Below are positions 43,538 through 54,054 of a stretch of 64,000 nt of DNA, one piece after another (positions within the stretch are counted from its first letter, which is position 1; each line of letters opens with the position of its first letter). The position numbers were made by a program, and so were the translations under genes. This DNA comes from Punica granatum (lineage: Eukaryota; Streptophyta; Magnoliopsida; Myrtales; Lythraceae). The notes below the pieces were generated by a model. It was not told where the DNA came from. It saw nothing but the letters and a program-made list of their open reading frames with translations, and searched no databases. The stretch lies in the NCBI RefSeq assembly GCF_007655135.1, contig NC_045133.1, forward strand, positions 4,936,376-5,000,375, given 5' to 3'.

Positions 43538-46500
43538 TCAAGCAGGCAGTTCGAGCTTCTTGTTGTTCTTCCAGCTGCAAAGTAAAACTCATTAGACACG
43601 GGCAGAGGAGGGAAATGAGAAGTTTTAGGAGTGGGCAAGGTTTGATCTTTTGGTTTAAAATGAATAGAACCGCATGTCCAGAATAACTGTCTTCTATGAC
43701 TACTTAAAATGGAATCCAGATTATGCAAAAAACCTGAACCTCAAAAGGGCAATGTTATCCTGCAAGGATTTTTTGGCTTTGGAATTTTGGTTTTACGGCT
43801 AACCATCATTGAGAATGTGCATGAATCTGGTTCAATTTTTTTGGCTTCTACAATGGAAAAATACATAGATCCATGATGGTTCGACTTTTCATACCAATCC
43901 TGATCCAGAACCTCTTTCTCCTAAACTAGATATAAAATGAACAATTATTGGTTTAGATTAGGTTCTTGGTCTTTTGCGCGCCCATAGAAAAGGGTAACGC
44001 TTAAATACAATAATACAAGTTATAACGAACACTGTATTATTAGCATTACCTTTGGAAATAATAGTAGAAGAAGTCGGCATAGAGCAGTGTTTGAACTAGC
44101 CCAGCAATCCAAGCTGCATGGCCCCCATAAAACAATAGTGAATCATTAGTCAGATAATGAGCAAAGAAATAGGACGAGCAAAAAAGGAAGAGATTTAGAA
44201 AACTTAAATATTATCAAGCAATCACAGAAACCAGTTGCTCTAGCTTTCTTGTGAGTTTCATCATAAAAACATTTTCAAAGTTAAACATAAAAAGTCGTAG
44301 GAAAAGATTTGTGCTCATCAAAACAGAAACAAATTACTGTCACCATTTTAGGTCGGAGCACTCAAAAGAAAGGCGGTAAAGGCCTGGATAGATTTAAGAA
44401 CACATTTGGAAAGTTAAGATATCATGAAAGGAATTGCCAACTATGTCAGTACGACAATTAACACCAGATAGAATAGGTAGAGTCACGATGTTGAGACTAG
44501 GAGATGTTGAAGTCTTGAAGAAAAGTAGGGCTTCATGATGAAAAGCACAAATATAAAGCTATAAATATGAATAGATATAAGAGGATGTTTAAATTTTGGC
44601 TATTAGTGACATAATACTCACAGTTATTTTGCAAGCATGCAGCAACTTATTTTCTTCTTCTACTTCGATTATCTATTTTGATATTATATTATTGGAGTAT
44701 AGATGGCCATGTAAAAGAAAAGAGGAAATGATTTGTAGAAAGAAATCTATCTTGGTCGAAAAAGGAGGGAACATGGAAAAGAGACTTACGGATCCAGTGA
44801 ACATAGTGAGGCTGGGTAAAGTAGCGATAAATCCAGTTCAGGATGTACAGAGCTCGGTAGGCACTGAATCAAGAAATGATGCAAGTTAATAACAATGAAG
44901 TCAAGCAAGTTAAGAGATCATAAAAAATAAAGTTAATTATTAAATATCTTGTAATAATAATAGCAAATGCAAAAAAATAGCATCTTCCACTGGCAGCAAG
45001 CGCAAAGTCTGACCAATCTCACATCCTCATTTCATTTCCATGTAGTTTCCACTATGCAGAAGATAATTAGGAATGTAAAATGGTCCATCCTTTCATAGTC
45101 ATTGACAAAGGAAGAATAAAATTACCCGAGAAGAAAAACATATTGTCCAGTCAAGTTGTCAATATTTCGAGTTCTCTGCAGCAGTACAAGCTGAGGAATT
45201 ATCGCCACAGCTTCCAAGTACAAGGAAAATGACCACATGACCTGATACATCACACTCAAGCATGTAAACACGAGACAGCCTACTTGAAAGTAAAATGCGT
45301 GATACAACTACATACTTATAAGATACAATACGCAAATTTACCTCCTTAAATGTAAATTTCTCATTGATAAGTAGGGCCAAGAGAAGGCAGGGTAAGATGA
45401 GGAAAATATGACGAAAGGTATCCTGGTCTTTATCGTAAGTCCTCCTAACAATCTTGTGCTGCCTCATGTACCAAACAATGGAAAACGAGCTCCCCAAGAA
45501 TATTAACTTCATGACAGTGTTGTACAGAGAAATATAAGTCGTGAAAATGTCCAGGTAGCGGGTAGCAAAAACAATAGCATAGAGCTCCTGTGTCTTTAAA
45601 GAAACACCTGCACGAATATAGTCAAGCAGCACGATCTTAAGATTTGCCAAGTCATGACAACGTTTTAATATAACAAATACTATACCAAGATAACTACTCG
45701 AGTCTCGAGAGAATGATATAAGCTACCCCATATCTACATGTGTTTTCCTTTTCAAAACAGCGCATATTATACCCCACAGACCAATCATAATTCAATCAAG
45801 CAAAGGAATAAACACTAATTTTAGATGTGTCTTGACTTCTGAATCATCATAACCTCTCTATACACAGTGTTTTTTCCCTCCCACCTCGCCACCGTCGCTG
45901 TCTATCTCACTCCCCTTCCCTCCATCCAATACGATAATTTTTTTCTTTTCTATAATCCCATGCTATCACAACAGGTTCAGTTAAGACAGAAGTCAAATTT
46001 AACATCGTCCATGTACATCCCAAGTCCAACTCTAGTAGGAGGAGCAATTCATTGCCAAATTAACACCCAAATGGACTTCTATCTGAACTGACAGCAAAAA
46101 GACTAATAATATAACATATTGCAAAGAAAACTCGGCCCAGTTTCTGGCAAGACTTGCAGAACTCTGAATTCTGATATCAAGCAAACCTAAGGGGACGAAG
46201 CAACACCATAGGATAGCCACATTGCATGTGAAGCAACCGGAGGGGAACGAAATTGAACCACCATACAGAAAGATCCTTTCCCCAGTTTAGTTCAATAAAG
46301 AAATTCCAGCCCCTAACACTTCAGTCACATCCACTACGCCGCAAACGGAACAGGGTGGTACCAGAAAACCACATAAAGTCACCATTGCAATTTGCAACTG
46401 GCAATTCAATTCCATTCAACAGTATCAATTGAATCCTCCCTAGCTAACCTAAATTGCGATTTCATTTGAAACCCATGTGAAGCAGACCAAGAGACCACAG

Positions 46501-46687
46501 CAAGCTGTCTACCCCAACCAGGACGAAGAACGCAAGCTAACGAAACTGAAGCACAACCCCGACACTGCGGCGTAGAGAGAGAGAGAAAGTAAGTACCAGC
46601 GCAGTTCTTGATGGTGTGGATCTTAAGGAGCAGGACGAGGACGCTGAGGAGGTGGGTCATGTCCCCCGCTAACCTAAACGCGTTCAT
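43538..46687 (-). CDS. ERD2: ER lumen protein-retaining receptor (K/HDEL receptor, ERD2)
   Basis: Seven-helix Golgi receptor that binds C-terminal K/HDEL signals and returns ER residents by COPI vesicles. Six exons on the minus strand: 46687-46597, 45607-45342, 45241-45126, 44863-44790, 44113-44050 and 43574-43538, in frame, 215 residues, the usual ERD2 length. Conserved blocks are MNAFRLAGDMTHLLSVLVLLL, GVSLKTQELYAIVFATRYLD, RRTYDKDQDTFRH, NEKFTFKEVMWSFSLYLEAVAI, PQLVLLQRTRNIDNLTGQYV, YRALYILNWIYRYFT, LYADFFYYYF and the C-terminal SWKNNKKLELPA with its lysine-rich tail, needed for retrograde sorting. The short fifth and sixth exons (64 and 37 bases) were found only through splice sites and family comparison; junction phases agree. 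Confidence 0.95.
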
Positions 46688-47548
46688 CTTTACCCCCGAA
46701 ATCGAGCGATCCGAGATCTGCTACTTCGACGGGAAGCTACTTCGACTGGAAATGAACTGGGAAGCTACTTCGACGGGAGAGAGCGTGCGAGCTCGGAATG
46801 CGGGGAAAGCCTAGATGGGCTAACCTCGGTCAGACCGTTAATGGAGATTTCAGTGAGGTAGGGGTCAGATCTGAGGGGTGAAGACGAAGACGGATTTAAC
46901 CACATTCGATTCATGGAGCTGCCGCCGCACCTCGGACTCTGTCGAGGTGGCGCTTTAATTTCTGGCCAATGGGAGAGCGCCACGCCAGCAGACAGGAGCT
47001 CCTTGGCATGTCATGAGCTGACGCGTGGAGGGGAAAGAACGTTTGGTCAAGGAGAGGGAGCACCCAACCCAATTGCAATAGTCGGAGTTGAAAGGTGAAA
47101 CTCCTCCCAAGATTTATGGATGATGACCTAATCATCTAACCCGTTCACTTCTTCTATCAGGATCGATCGAATGCGTTGTTATTGACATTTTGAGTCTGAA
47201 TCTTATCGAAGATAGTAAGAAATAATCTTGATAAATATCGCTAAGTCTGACGTAAATAGTCTGCTTGAACCAGCTCTAAAAGATGAATCACGGATGAATA
47301 ATAGTGATAAATTTCAAAGAAAAAGTGCAACGAGCTAGAGCATGTACTGCATTTGGGAGACACCATGCCACGACACTCAAACATGGACTCGATGAGAAGC
47401 CAATGCAGCAGCATTTTATCTTCCTCTTCAATCGGGATCCATTAACGATGCATAGAAGCATAAATTGGTCTCTATGAACTCTGTAGGGATTCATTGATCC
47501 GGCAATTACAATCCGAACTCATCGCTACTCGTAGTGAGTGCATAATTA

Positions 47549-48067
47549 CGGGTGTGTATAGATACTGGGTATATTCGAAATCGTTCGAAATCTACCTGTT
47601 AGAGTAGGGTCCGGATAACTCGTATTAAAAATTAGGTAGAGTCCAAGTATTAAAATACGGAACCGGTGAGTTCTTGCATTATAGGATATCTGAAACCGGA
47701 ATCGATACCCGGACCCTAATAAAAATTTCCATTATTATATATATATATATATATATAATTTTATTCAAATATTCTTATATTTAAAAAATATAATCACTAA
47801 TTATTTTTCAAAAAATCTAAATTTATGTCGAAATTCTGTTTTGCGTCATTACTGATTATAAATGAGATATTTTCGTTTTATTTAGCGAGACAAAAAAATT
47901 TACAGGTTTTAACGGGGTACCCGGAACCTATGATATAATACAAGTTTCGATTCCAAGACTCAACAAGATAGGGTCCGGTTTCAAAATATTGAAATATGTC
48001 CCTTACAGGATATGATCCGGATATCGTGAGGAAAAAAAAAAAAAAAGTGCCCGGCCCTCACACCCTA
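47549..48067. mobile_element. MITE-like element with near-perfect target duplication
   Basis: TGCATAATTA (47539-47548) and TGCATAAGTA (48068-48077) flank the element and look like a 10-base direct duplication with one mismatch. Inside, the left end CGGGTGTGTA and the minus-strand right end TAGGGTGTGA form a short inverted repeat. The interior carries repeated words around ACCGGAAC, GGGTCCGG and GGATAT(C/G) in both orientations and an AT run. It is non-coding. The size of the duplication and the GGGTGTG ends suggest a hAT-like non-autonomous element, not proven. Confidence 0.5.
47736..47757. repeat. (AT)n microsatellite
   Basis: Eleven AT units inside the MITE-like element. Confidence 0.95.
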
Positions 48068-49494
48068 TGCATAAGTATTATCACGGGGGATAGCGATCGA
48101 TGATGGTGTCGACATGGGTGCCTTAATTAGCTCGAAAATAATCGGCCTTTTCTGGCCCAGGAAGAGTATGCGGCCCAGCCCAATACCGTCTACCGTAAAA
48201 TAATTGGCACGTGCTGTTGGTGAGCAAAGTCATGAGTCCCTTGGCCCACTGTCCCTGCATGCCTAATTAAAAGGTGGAAAGGGAAGTGGAGCCAAAAACT
48301 CGAGCAGATAAAAAGGGGTCTCCGGGAGAACCACTGACCTTATTAAACCAACCCCGAGGAAATCGTGATCCCACGTGATACGTGCATAAGTTTAATTAAC
48401 TTAGTATTTGGTTGATAAAACTTAATTTTTAATTGCTGAAAATTAGTATGGATGGCGGGTTCCCATTTGGGATGATTTTAGAGCGTGTGATTCTAATGAA
48501 GGCATGTTTCGGAAGTTTACTATCGTTTGATTCTTAGGTTCATAGTGCTAGCAATACATAATAAGCATGTTTGGACGAAAAGCATGTACATTTTTTAAAC
48601 ATCATACTCGATGAGTGGTCGAAAAAATCCATCATTTGCGTTAACGATAAGAAATTTCCGACGCTATCAAAAATATAGGAATGATATAGAAATTGCGTGA
48701 TGTTTTAGTCATGAGTCTATTTCACGTGAACAGTGAGATCAACTAGACAACCGGATGTCCCTCGATTCCCCTTTTTTTGAAACCAGGTTATTTGGGTTTG
48801 CCCGACTAATCTTATGGATTTTGTGCTTACGACGCTCGGGACGGGTAAACATAGGCTAAAAGCCAAAACAGGTAGCCTCGAATCTGGGATAGAGTGAATA
48901 CTTCCCAAATTCTACGGTGCATAATTTTAATTTTTTCACGCCGTACAAAACTAATATGAACCCTTAAATCACTTAATTTAATATGGACCGTTTATTTCAT
49001 ATAACTTAATTAGTCCTCCCGCATTCACTCATGTTTTCTATAATCACATACCCACGGTAAAGTAGATAATGATAACTCAGATCCTTCCATTAAATTGTAC
49101 AAAAAAGTGAACTCCCTGGGCAAATGAACTTAACTTGAAACACAGTGCCATGGCAAATCATGTTCATCTTCAATTTTGCAATTAAAAACCTTACTGCTAT
49201 AAAAGTTTTAAAAAATATTACGAGTTTCTTTCGTTAAATATCACTTGATATGGAAAAAAAAAAACCAAAAACGACTCTGCAAAAAAACACGAGGCATGAG
49301 TTATGATACCACCAAGAGCTAACAAGAATCAGATTGAGCGGGTTCTCTAACCTCATTTGGATCGAAATAGGTCCTAATAAGGAGATGCTCAAGATGCAAG
49401 TATCTTTCAAGTCCTAATAAGAATCAAATCCTTTTCATGCAATTTACCATGCTGTCTAGCTCAATTCAAAAGCAAGACTATTGACCCAATAATT

Positions 49495-49723
49495 CACTAT
49501 CTGCTCATACAAACCCTCCAATTTATTCATCGGAAGCTCAAGCAGGGCCACTTGAGGCAATATTGCATCCCACCTCCCAATGTTTATGTCGGCAACAAAT
49601 GTCTCGATGCTGTCCACGGTATTGAGCGAAACCTGACACTCGCTCTGCAGCGTCTGAAACATTTGGTGCAGGGGAATTCTCTTTGCAGAGCTGAAGGACG
49701 ATCTTGATCGCACTGAAAGGATT
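49495..49723 (-). pseudogene. SMU1-like gene fragment (LisH/CTLH region) with frameshift
   Basis: On the minus strand one frame reads SAIKIVLQLCKENS (from 49723), then the match continues in another frame as MFQTLQSECQVSLNTVDSIE, TFVADINIGRWDAILPQVAL, LELPMNKLEGLYEQIV (to 49495). Together they correspond to the N-terminal LisH-CTLH part of the splicing factor SMU1 (suppressor of mec-8 and unc-52 homologue), which normally starts near IKIMLQFCKENS. The start codon region, the rest of the CTLH domain and all WD40 repeats are missing, and a frameshift lies in the LisH/CTLH junction around 49660-49690. It is therefore a broken duplicate, not a working gene. Absence of an intron across the junction cannot be judged. 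Confidence 0.8.
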
Positions 49724-50832
49724 CCACTTCGGGCAGTGACTACAAACCATTGTGACATGAAACCAATTCCACAACACTCTACATAACTAATACGCCAAGC
49801 GATGGTGAGCGATAGCGAATGGAATTCGCGAAGGAAAGGTAAGGAGCGCATCAACGGTCAAACAAAATCAAAGCAATGGAAAAAAAACTAAGAATGAATA
49901 GACTCACGAGCAATTACGTACGAGGCTGATCTTACGGAGCACCACCGTGACCTATCGGTCACTCGCTCCCTCTCTCTGGTTGTCATTAAATCGTATGATT
50001 GAGAGAATGGAAAATTGTTTTATTAAATCGTTTGATTGAGCTTCTCGTAAGCCGATTTGCTTAACCAGTTTGGTTTAATATTACACGTGGCGCAATAATA
50101 TGAATCCATGTCATCAATCGGGATTCGTGATGAGATTGAAGATTGATTGAAAGAATTGTGAATAAAAATAACATTTTATATAACAAAAGGACCAAATCGA
50201 GGTTTTTCTGGGATATTTTTGAAATTTTAACGGTCCAAATTAGATTTAGAGGAATTTAATGGTCCAAATCAGTTATGTATTATGTGAAAAAACAAAAAAA
50301 AAATGCACCGGAGAAGTAGCCGTGAATACGTACACTTCTCCTTACCATTAAATCAAATAATCGGATGTCCCTAGTTAGCAAAATGAAATAAGCAATATAG
50401 ATATTTTGGAAATTAAATTATTTTTTTGCCTTTAACAAAACCCTAAATTATCAATGGACTAGCCAAGTTAGGATAGACAGAAACGAGGAAACAGAAAGAA
50501 AAAGAAAATATCCGTACGGTTACCGATTTCGTGCTGAGGCTGTGAAGGAAGAGAGAGATTTTTTATTTTTTTTACAGTAAGAGTAGAGTTCTCAAAAAAA
50601 AGGGGGGCGCTCCTATTAAATGATGATTCTCCCGGTGCACCGTAAGCCCAGGCCCAATGGCGTGGGTCCCGCTCCCGGTTCATGCTGCACCGGGAGCAGA
50701 TAAGAGTCATCGCGAACCGTCATCTTCCTCCCTCGACGCCCATGAAAGCAACCACAAAGTGCAGCAGCGAGCATTTATTGTTCTCCATCTACTAAGATAT
50801 AAATAAAAAATAAAAAGGAAAAGTAATAAACC

Positions 50833-50834
<2 letters not shown>

Positions 50835-50867
<33 letters not shown>
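50835..50867. repeat. (AG)n microsatellite
   Basis: About sixteen AG units about 340 bases upstream of the XRI1-like start codon. Confidence 0.95.
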
Positions 50868-50871
<4 letters not shown>

Positions 50872-50988
50872 GGGGAGAGAAACGGCTTGCTTTTTTATTT
50901 TTATTTTTAATTAATTTTTTTGCCCTTTTACTCATCTTCCATAGCCAGCAGCAGCACACATCTCAGTCCCCCATCACTGTGCTCAGTG

Positions 50989-51010
50989 ATATATATATAT
51001 ATATATATAT
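50989..51010. repeat. (AT)n microsatellite
   Basis: Eleven AT units about 200 bases upstream of the XRI1-like start codon. Confidence 0.95.
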
Positions 51011-51205
51011 GCTACTGTCGTCTCCCTGGTCGTACTCCCAATCGGGTCAACGTAACGGCTACATTTCGATACAATCGTTGAGGAGGAGGAAGAAGAAGAA
51101 GACGAGGCGGACCAAGAGCCGTCCCTCTCTTTCTCCCGCTCCTGTTTCGTCCATTTGACTCTCTCTCTCTCTTCTCGGGTCGCCTGCTTGCTTCCTCGCC
51201 GACCG

Positions 51206-51359
51206 ATGGACTGCGACGACAATGGCGGGTAACGTCGATTTAATAGACCCGGTGCCCATTTTCTGATACTCATGGGTTTGATTGAATGTTGGGATCAAAG
51301 ATTGATTGCTCAGTAACTTTTTTTTTTTGGGATTAATTAACGTTAAGATGGGCTTTGTT

Positions 51360-51393
<34 letters not shown>

Positions 51394-54054
51394 TGGGCGG
51401 TCGGAGTTTCTGCATTTACTTCATAGTTAATGCCGGCATTATTCTATAATTGGGTTGTACTGCTGACAGTGCTGTGTCTTGAGTTAATGGTGATGGTGGT
51501 GAGGAGTCTCATTTCGAGCTTGTGATTACGGAGAAATGTGAAATTGGGGATGGGGGAATAAGGATGTCTTGTGGGCTGTGATCTTTTTGGTGGATCACAG
51601 CATCTTTCCCTTTTCCAGATTCTTCTGCCATGTTTTGCAGAAAAAATCTGCCACCTAAGGAAGTGAAAATCTCATCGCTTCATGTGGAGGACTGTGTCGC
51701 GCTGCATTGCTCTGTGATTTACGGCCTTCCCATTTGCCTGGTCGAAATGGTAGCAATGTGTCCTCCAAATTGGGTGTTCTGATCACCCTTATCTGGGTGA
51801 TGCTAATATTTGGCTGCAATCTGCTGCTCTTTCATTCACTTTGTCCATGGAAATGATTTCCAGCCGAGTTAGTTCCTTTAGAATGGGTTGCAGCTGAGTG
51901 ATAGTCTACCTACCTGGCTTCATTGTCGCTTCTGTTTTGATTGGTTATATTGTCTTCGGTCTTTTTCTTGTGTCTTATGAAGATTAGTAGCTTGCCAATT
52001 AAATATAGAACCTTGTATGACGTCCTCGTGACATGGCAGAGCGAAGCCATGGAATTGGCAGCCGGAGGAGGACTCTTTTCAAAAAGACACAAACTTCGGT
52101 AAGTTCTTCTTATTCCGACAAGTGCCATTGCTGAATCTCAGTTTATGCATTGGCCCCGTTAACTTCAGTCGTGGTTAAGCGGCTTCTCTTCAGCAGATAT
52201 CTCTCAGTGCATTTGGACAGAAGTGACTCAAAATGAAGAAGATATTTCTTACATGTTTGATGAGACAACACCAGTCAAGGCCTGTGGTGACTTGGCTTAT
52301 AATGCCGCTGGGAGTGGTATAACTCGATGCCCTTTGATGTTATATTGGAATTTTTTTCTCCTCCTAAGTTTGGGAGTGTATTTCAGGTAATATGAACAAA
52401 GAGCTCGAAGAATGTAGCCAGTCTTACCTTCAAGTGAAGCGGCGAAGGATGCTACAGTTTGATTCTCACTCAATGGATCCTTCGCTTTGCTGCCACGAGA
52501 CATCATCTGCTTTTCTACGGTCTGATGTGAGTCTTAAACAATCATGAACTCCTTCATAAGTGCTTGTTTGTCTGATCGATGTCTCTCCTTTTCTTAATAT
52601 CCTCTATAGCTGCATAACATGTTGAGATACTTCATGCCAAGAAACAGTGTGAATAGAATCTCAAACACGACTTGGTGATCCACGATAGATAGCGTAGACA
52701 AGCAATCTGCAAATGTTAAATTACTTAGCATTGTATTTTATTCTCATTTGTGAAATCCTATTTAACATCTCCAAGCTCAGCGTTCTGGTCCTCTCATGTC
52801 CTCGAGTAGATGTATCCATCTCAATGAGTTACTCATGATACAACCGTAGATGCGAATTTCTAGTATAATTGCTCTATCGCTTCCTTTGTATGATCATCAA
52901 TGAACTTGGTTTCTGTAAGAATGTGAATTTTTTTGTTGATTTATTGTTGATGTAGTTTTATTTTCTTTCTGTTCAGGAGAGAGATGACTCAATCGAAGAG
53001 GTTTTCCCTAATGCATCTCAGCTGAATTCGAGGCGGCCAGGTTCTTCATTCGTCCAACTTTACTTGAATTCATTAGTTAATGAAACGTTTAAGATATTCT
53101 GGCCTTTCATTTACCACTTTTCTTTCATTTCCCTCGTCGTAATCAGTGTATAATTTTATCGTGCCTTAGTATCTTGCGATGAGGTGGACCAGTCAACTGA
53201 TGTGTGGCTTGCTAATTGCTTCAATGACACTGACATGAACTTCAGTCATGACGATGTGTATGTAGAATCTAGTACCTCATTTAAGAAGCTTTTGATATCA
53301 TCAATCAATCTGTGTCACTCTTACTTTATGTATTTTTTGAAAACTCAGGAATTATTCTGGGATGCCTTCAGATGTCCAAATAGATATTTCAGGTACCGAA
53401 GATTTGTGCTTCTATTTTCTTGCCCGTGTCCCTTCTTCTTTCTCGCCACGGTCTATCTTATTTGCCTTAAATCTGCCCCTTCTTTCTCATTGGTGTCTTT
53501 CTTATTTGCAACCATCTTGAATCGTTTAATTCACTTTGCTGGTGCAGAATTCTGGAATGATCAGCCGGACTCAAATGTTGCTAGGGTTCAACAAGTCAAC
53601 CGAACTCCACAGAAGATTGTTTTTAGAGGTTCTTTTCCTGGTTTTACATATTTCTTTTTGTTGTTAGATGATACTGAGCTGTCTCAGTTATAGCAACTGG
53701 CTTTGGAAGAGGATCCGTCACCTTATTAGTAGAGAAGAAATTGATCTCGTGGTTTCTCAATTGGGTAATATGCCAGGTAGAAAGTCCTACATAAGGCCGC
53801 CTCCTAAGCTAGCTTCCTCAGTTGCCTATCCATTTGCCTTCATTAAACCGTGCGGTGCCCATGGAGACGTCACTTTGAAGGACATAAATCAGCGGATCCG
53901 AACCCCGCCACCCCACAAGACAAAGCAGAGCAATGAAGACCCTTCGGCCTCTTACCCCACTTCGGCCTTCTCTGGGAAGCCTGTTGTCGGGAAGATGAAG
54001 ATTCGCACCGAAGGAGGTAAAGGGAGCATCACCGTGATGAGGACCAAAGGCTGA
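51206..54054 (+). CDS. XRI1: XRI1-like protein (X-ray induced transcript 1 family)
   Basis: In Arabidopsis XRI1 is induced by ionising radiation, is needed in meiosis and interacts with MND1. Nine exons: 51206-51228, 52040-52098, 52197-52316, 52387-52526, 52977-53040, 53170-53257, 53349-53392, 53548-53628 and 53777-54054; they keep frame and give 298 residues. Recognised blocks are MDCDDNGG plus WNWQPEED at the N-terminus, SYMFDETTPVKACGDLAY, QVKRRRMLQFD, STDVWLANCFND, NRTPQKIVFRGRKSYIR and the strongly conserved AYPFAFIKPCGAHGDVTLKD with INQRIRTP. No enzymatic domain is known. The 23-base first exon is set by ATG, the MD start and a GT donor. Exon 6 was ended at GTATGT (53258) because only that donor restores the frame of the next exon (VNYSGMPSDVQIDIS). 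Confidence 0.88.
51367..51393. repeat. (GT)n microsatellite
   Basis: Thirteen GT units in intron 1 of the XRI1-like gene. Confidence 0.95.

Larger units (their letters stand above)
46688..49494. other. Intergenic region upstream of ERD2
   Basis: The first 400 bases are GC-richer and probably contain the ERD2 promoter and 5' UTR. Beyond them lie a MITE-like element (47549-48067) with an AT microsatellite inside, and AT-rich sequence without recognised genes up to the SMU1 fragment. Confidence 0.5.
49855..51205. other. Intergenic region upstream of the XRI1-like gene
   Basis: AT-rich with two microsatellites close to the XRI1-like start. The last 250 bases before its ATG are rich in GA/CT and probably form its 5' UTR. 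No gene is supported. Confidence 0.45.
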
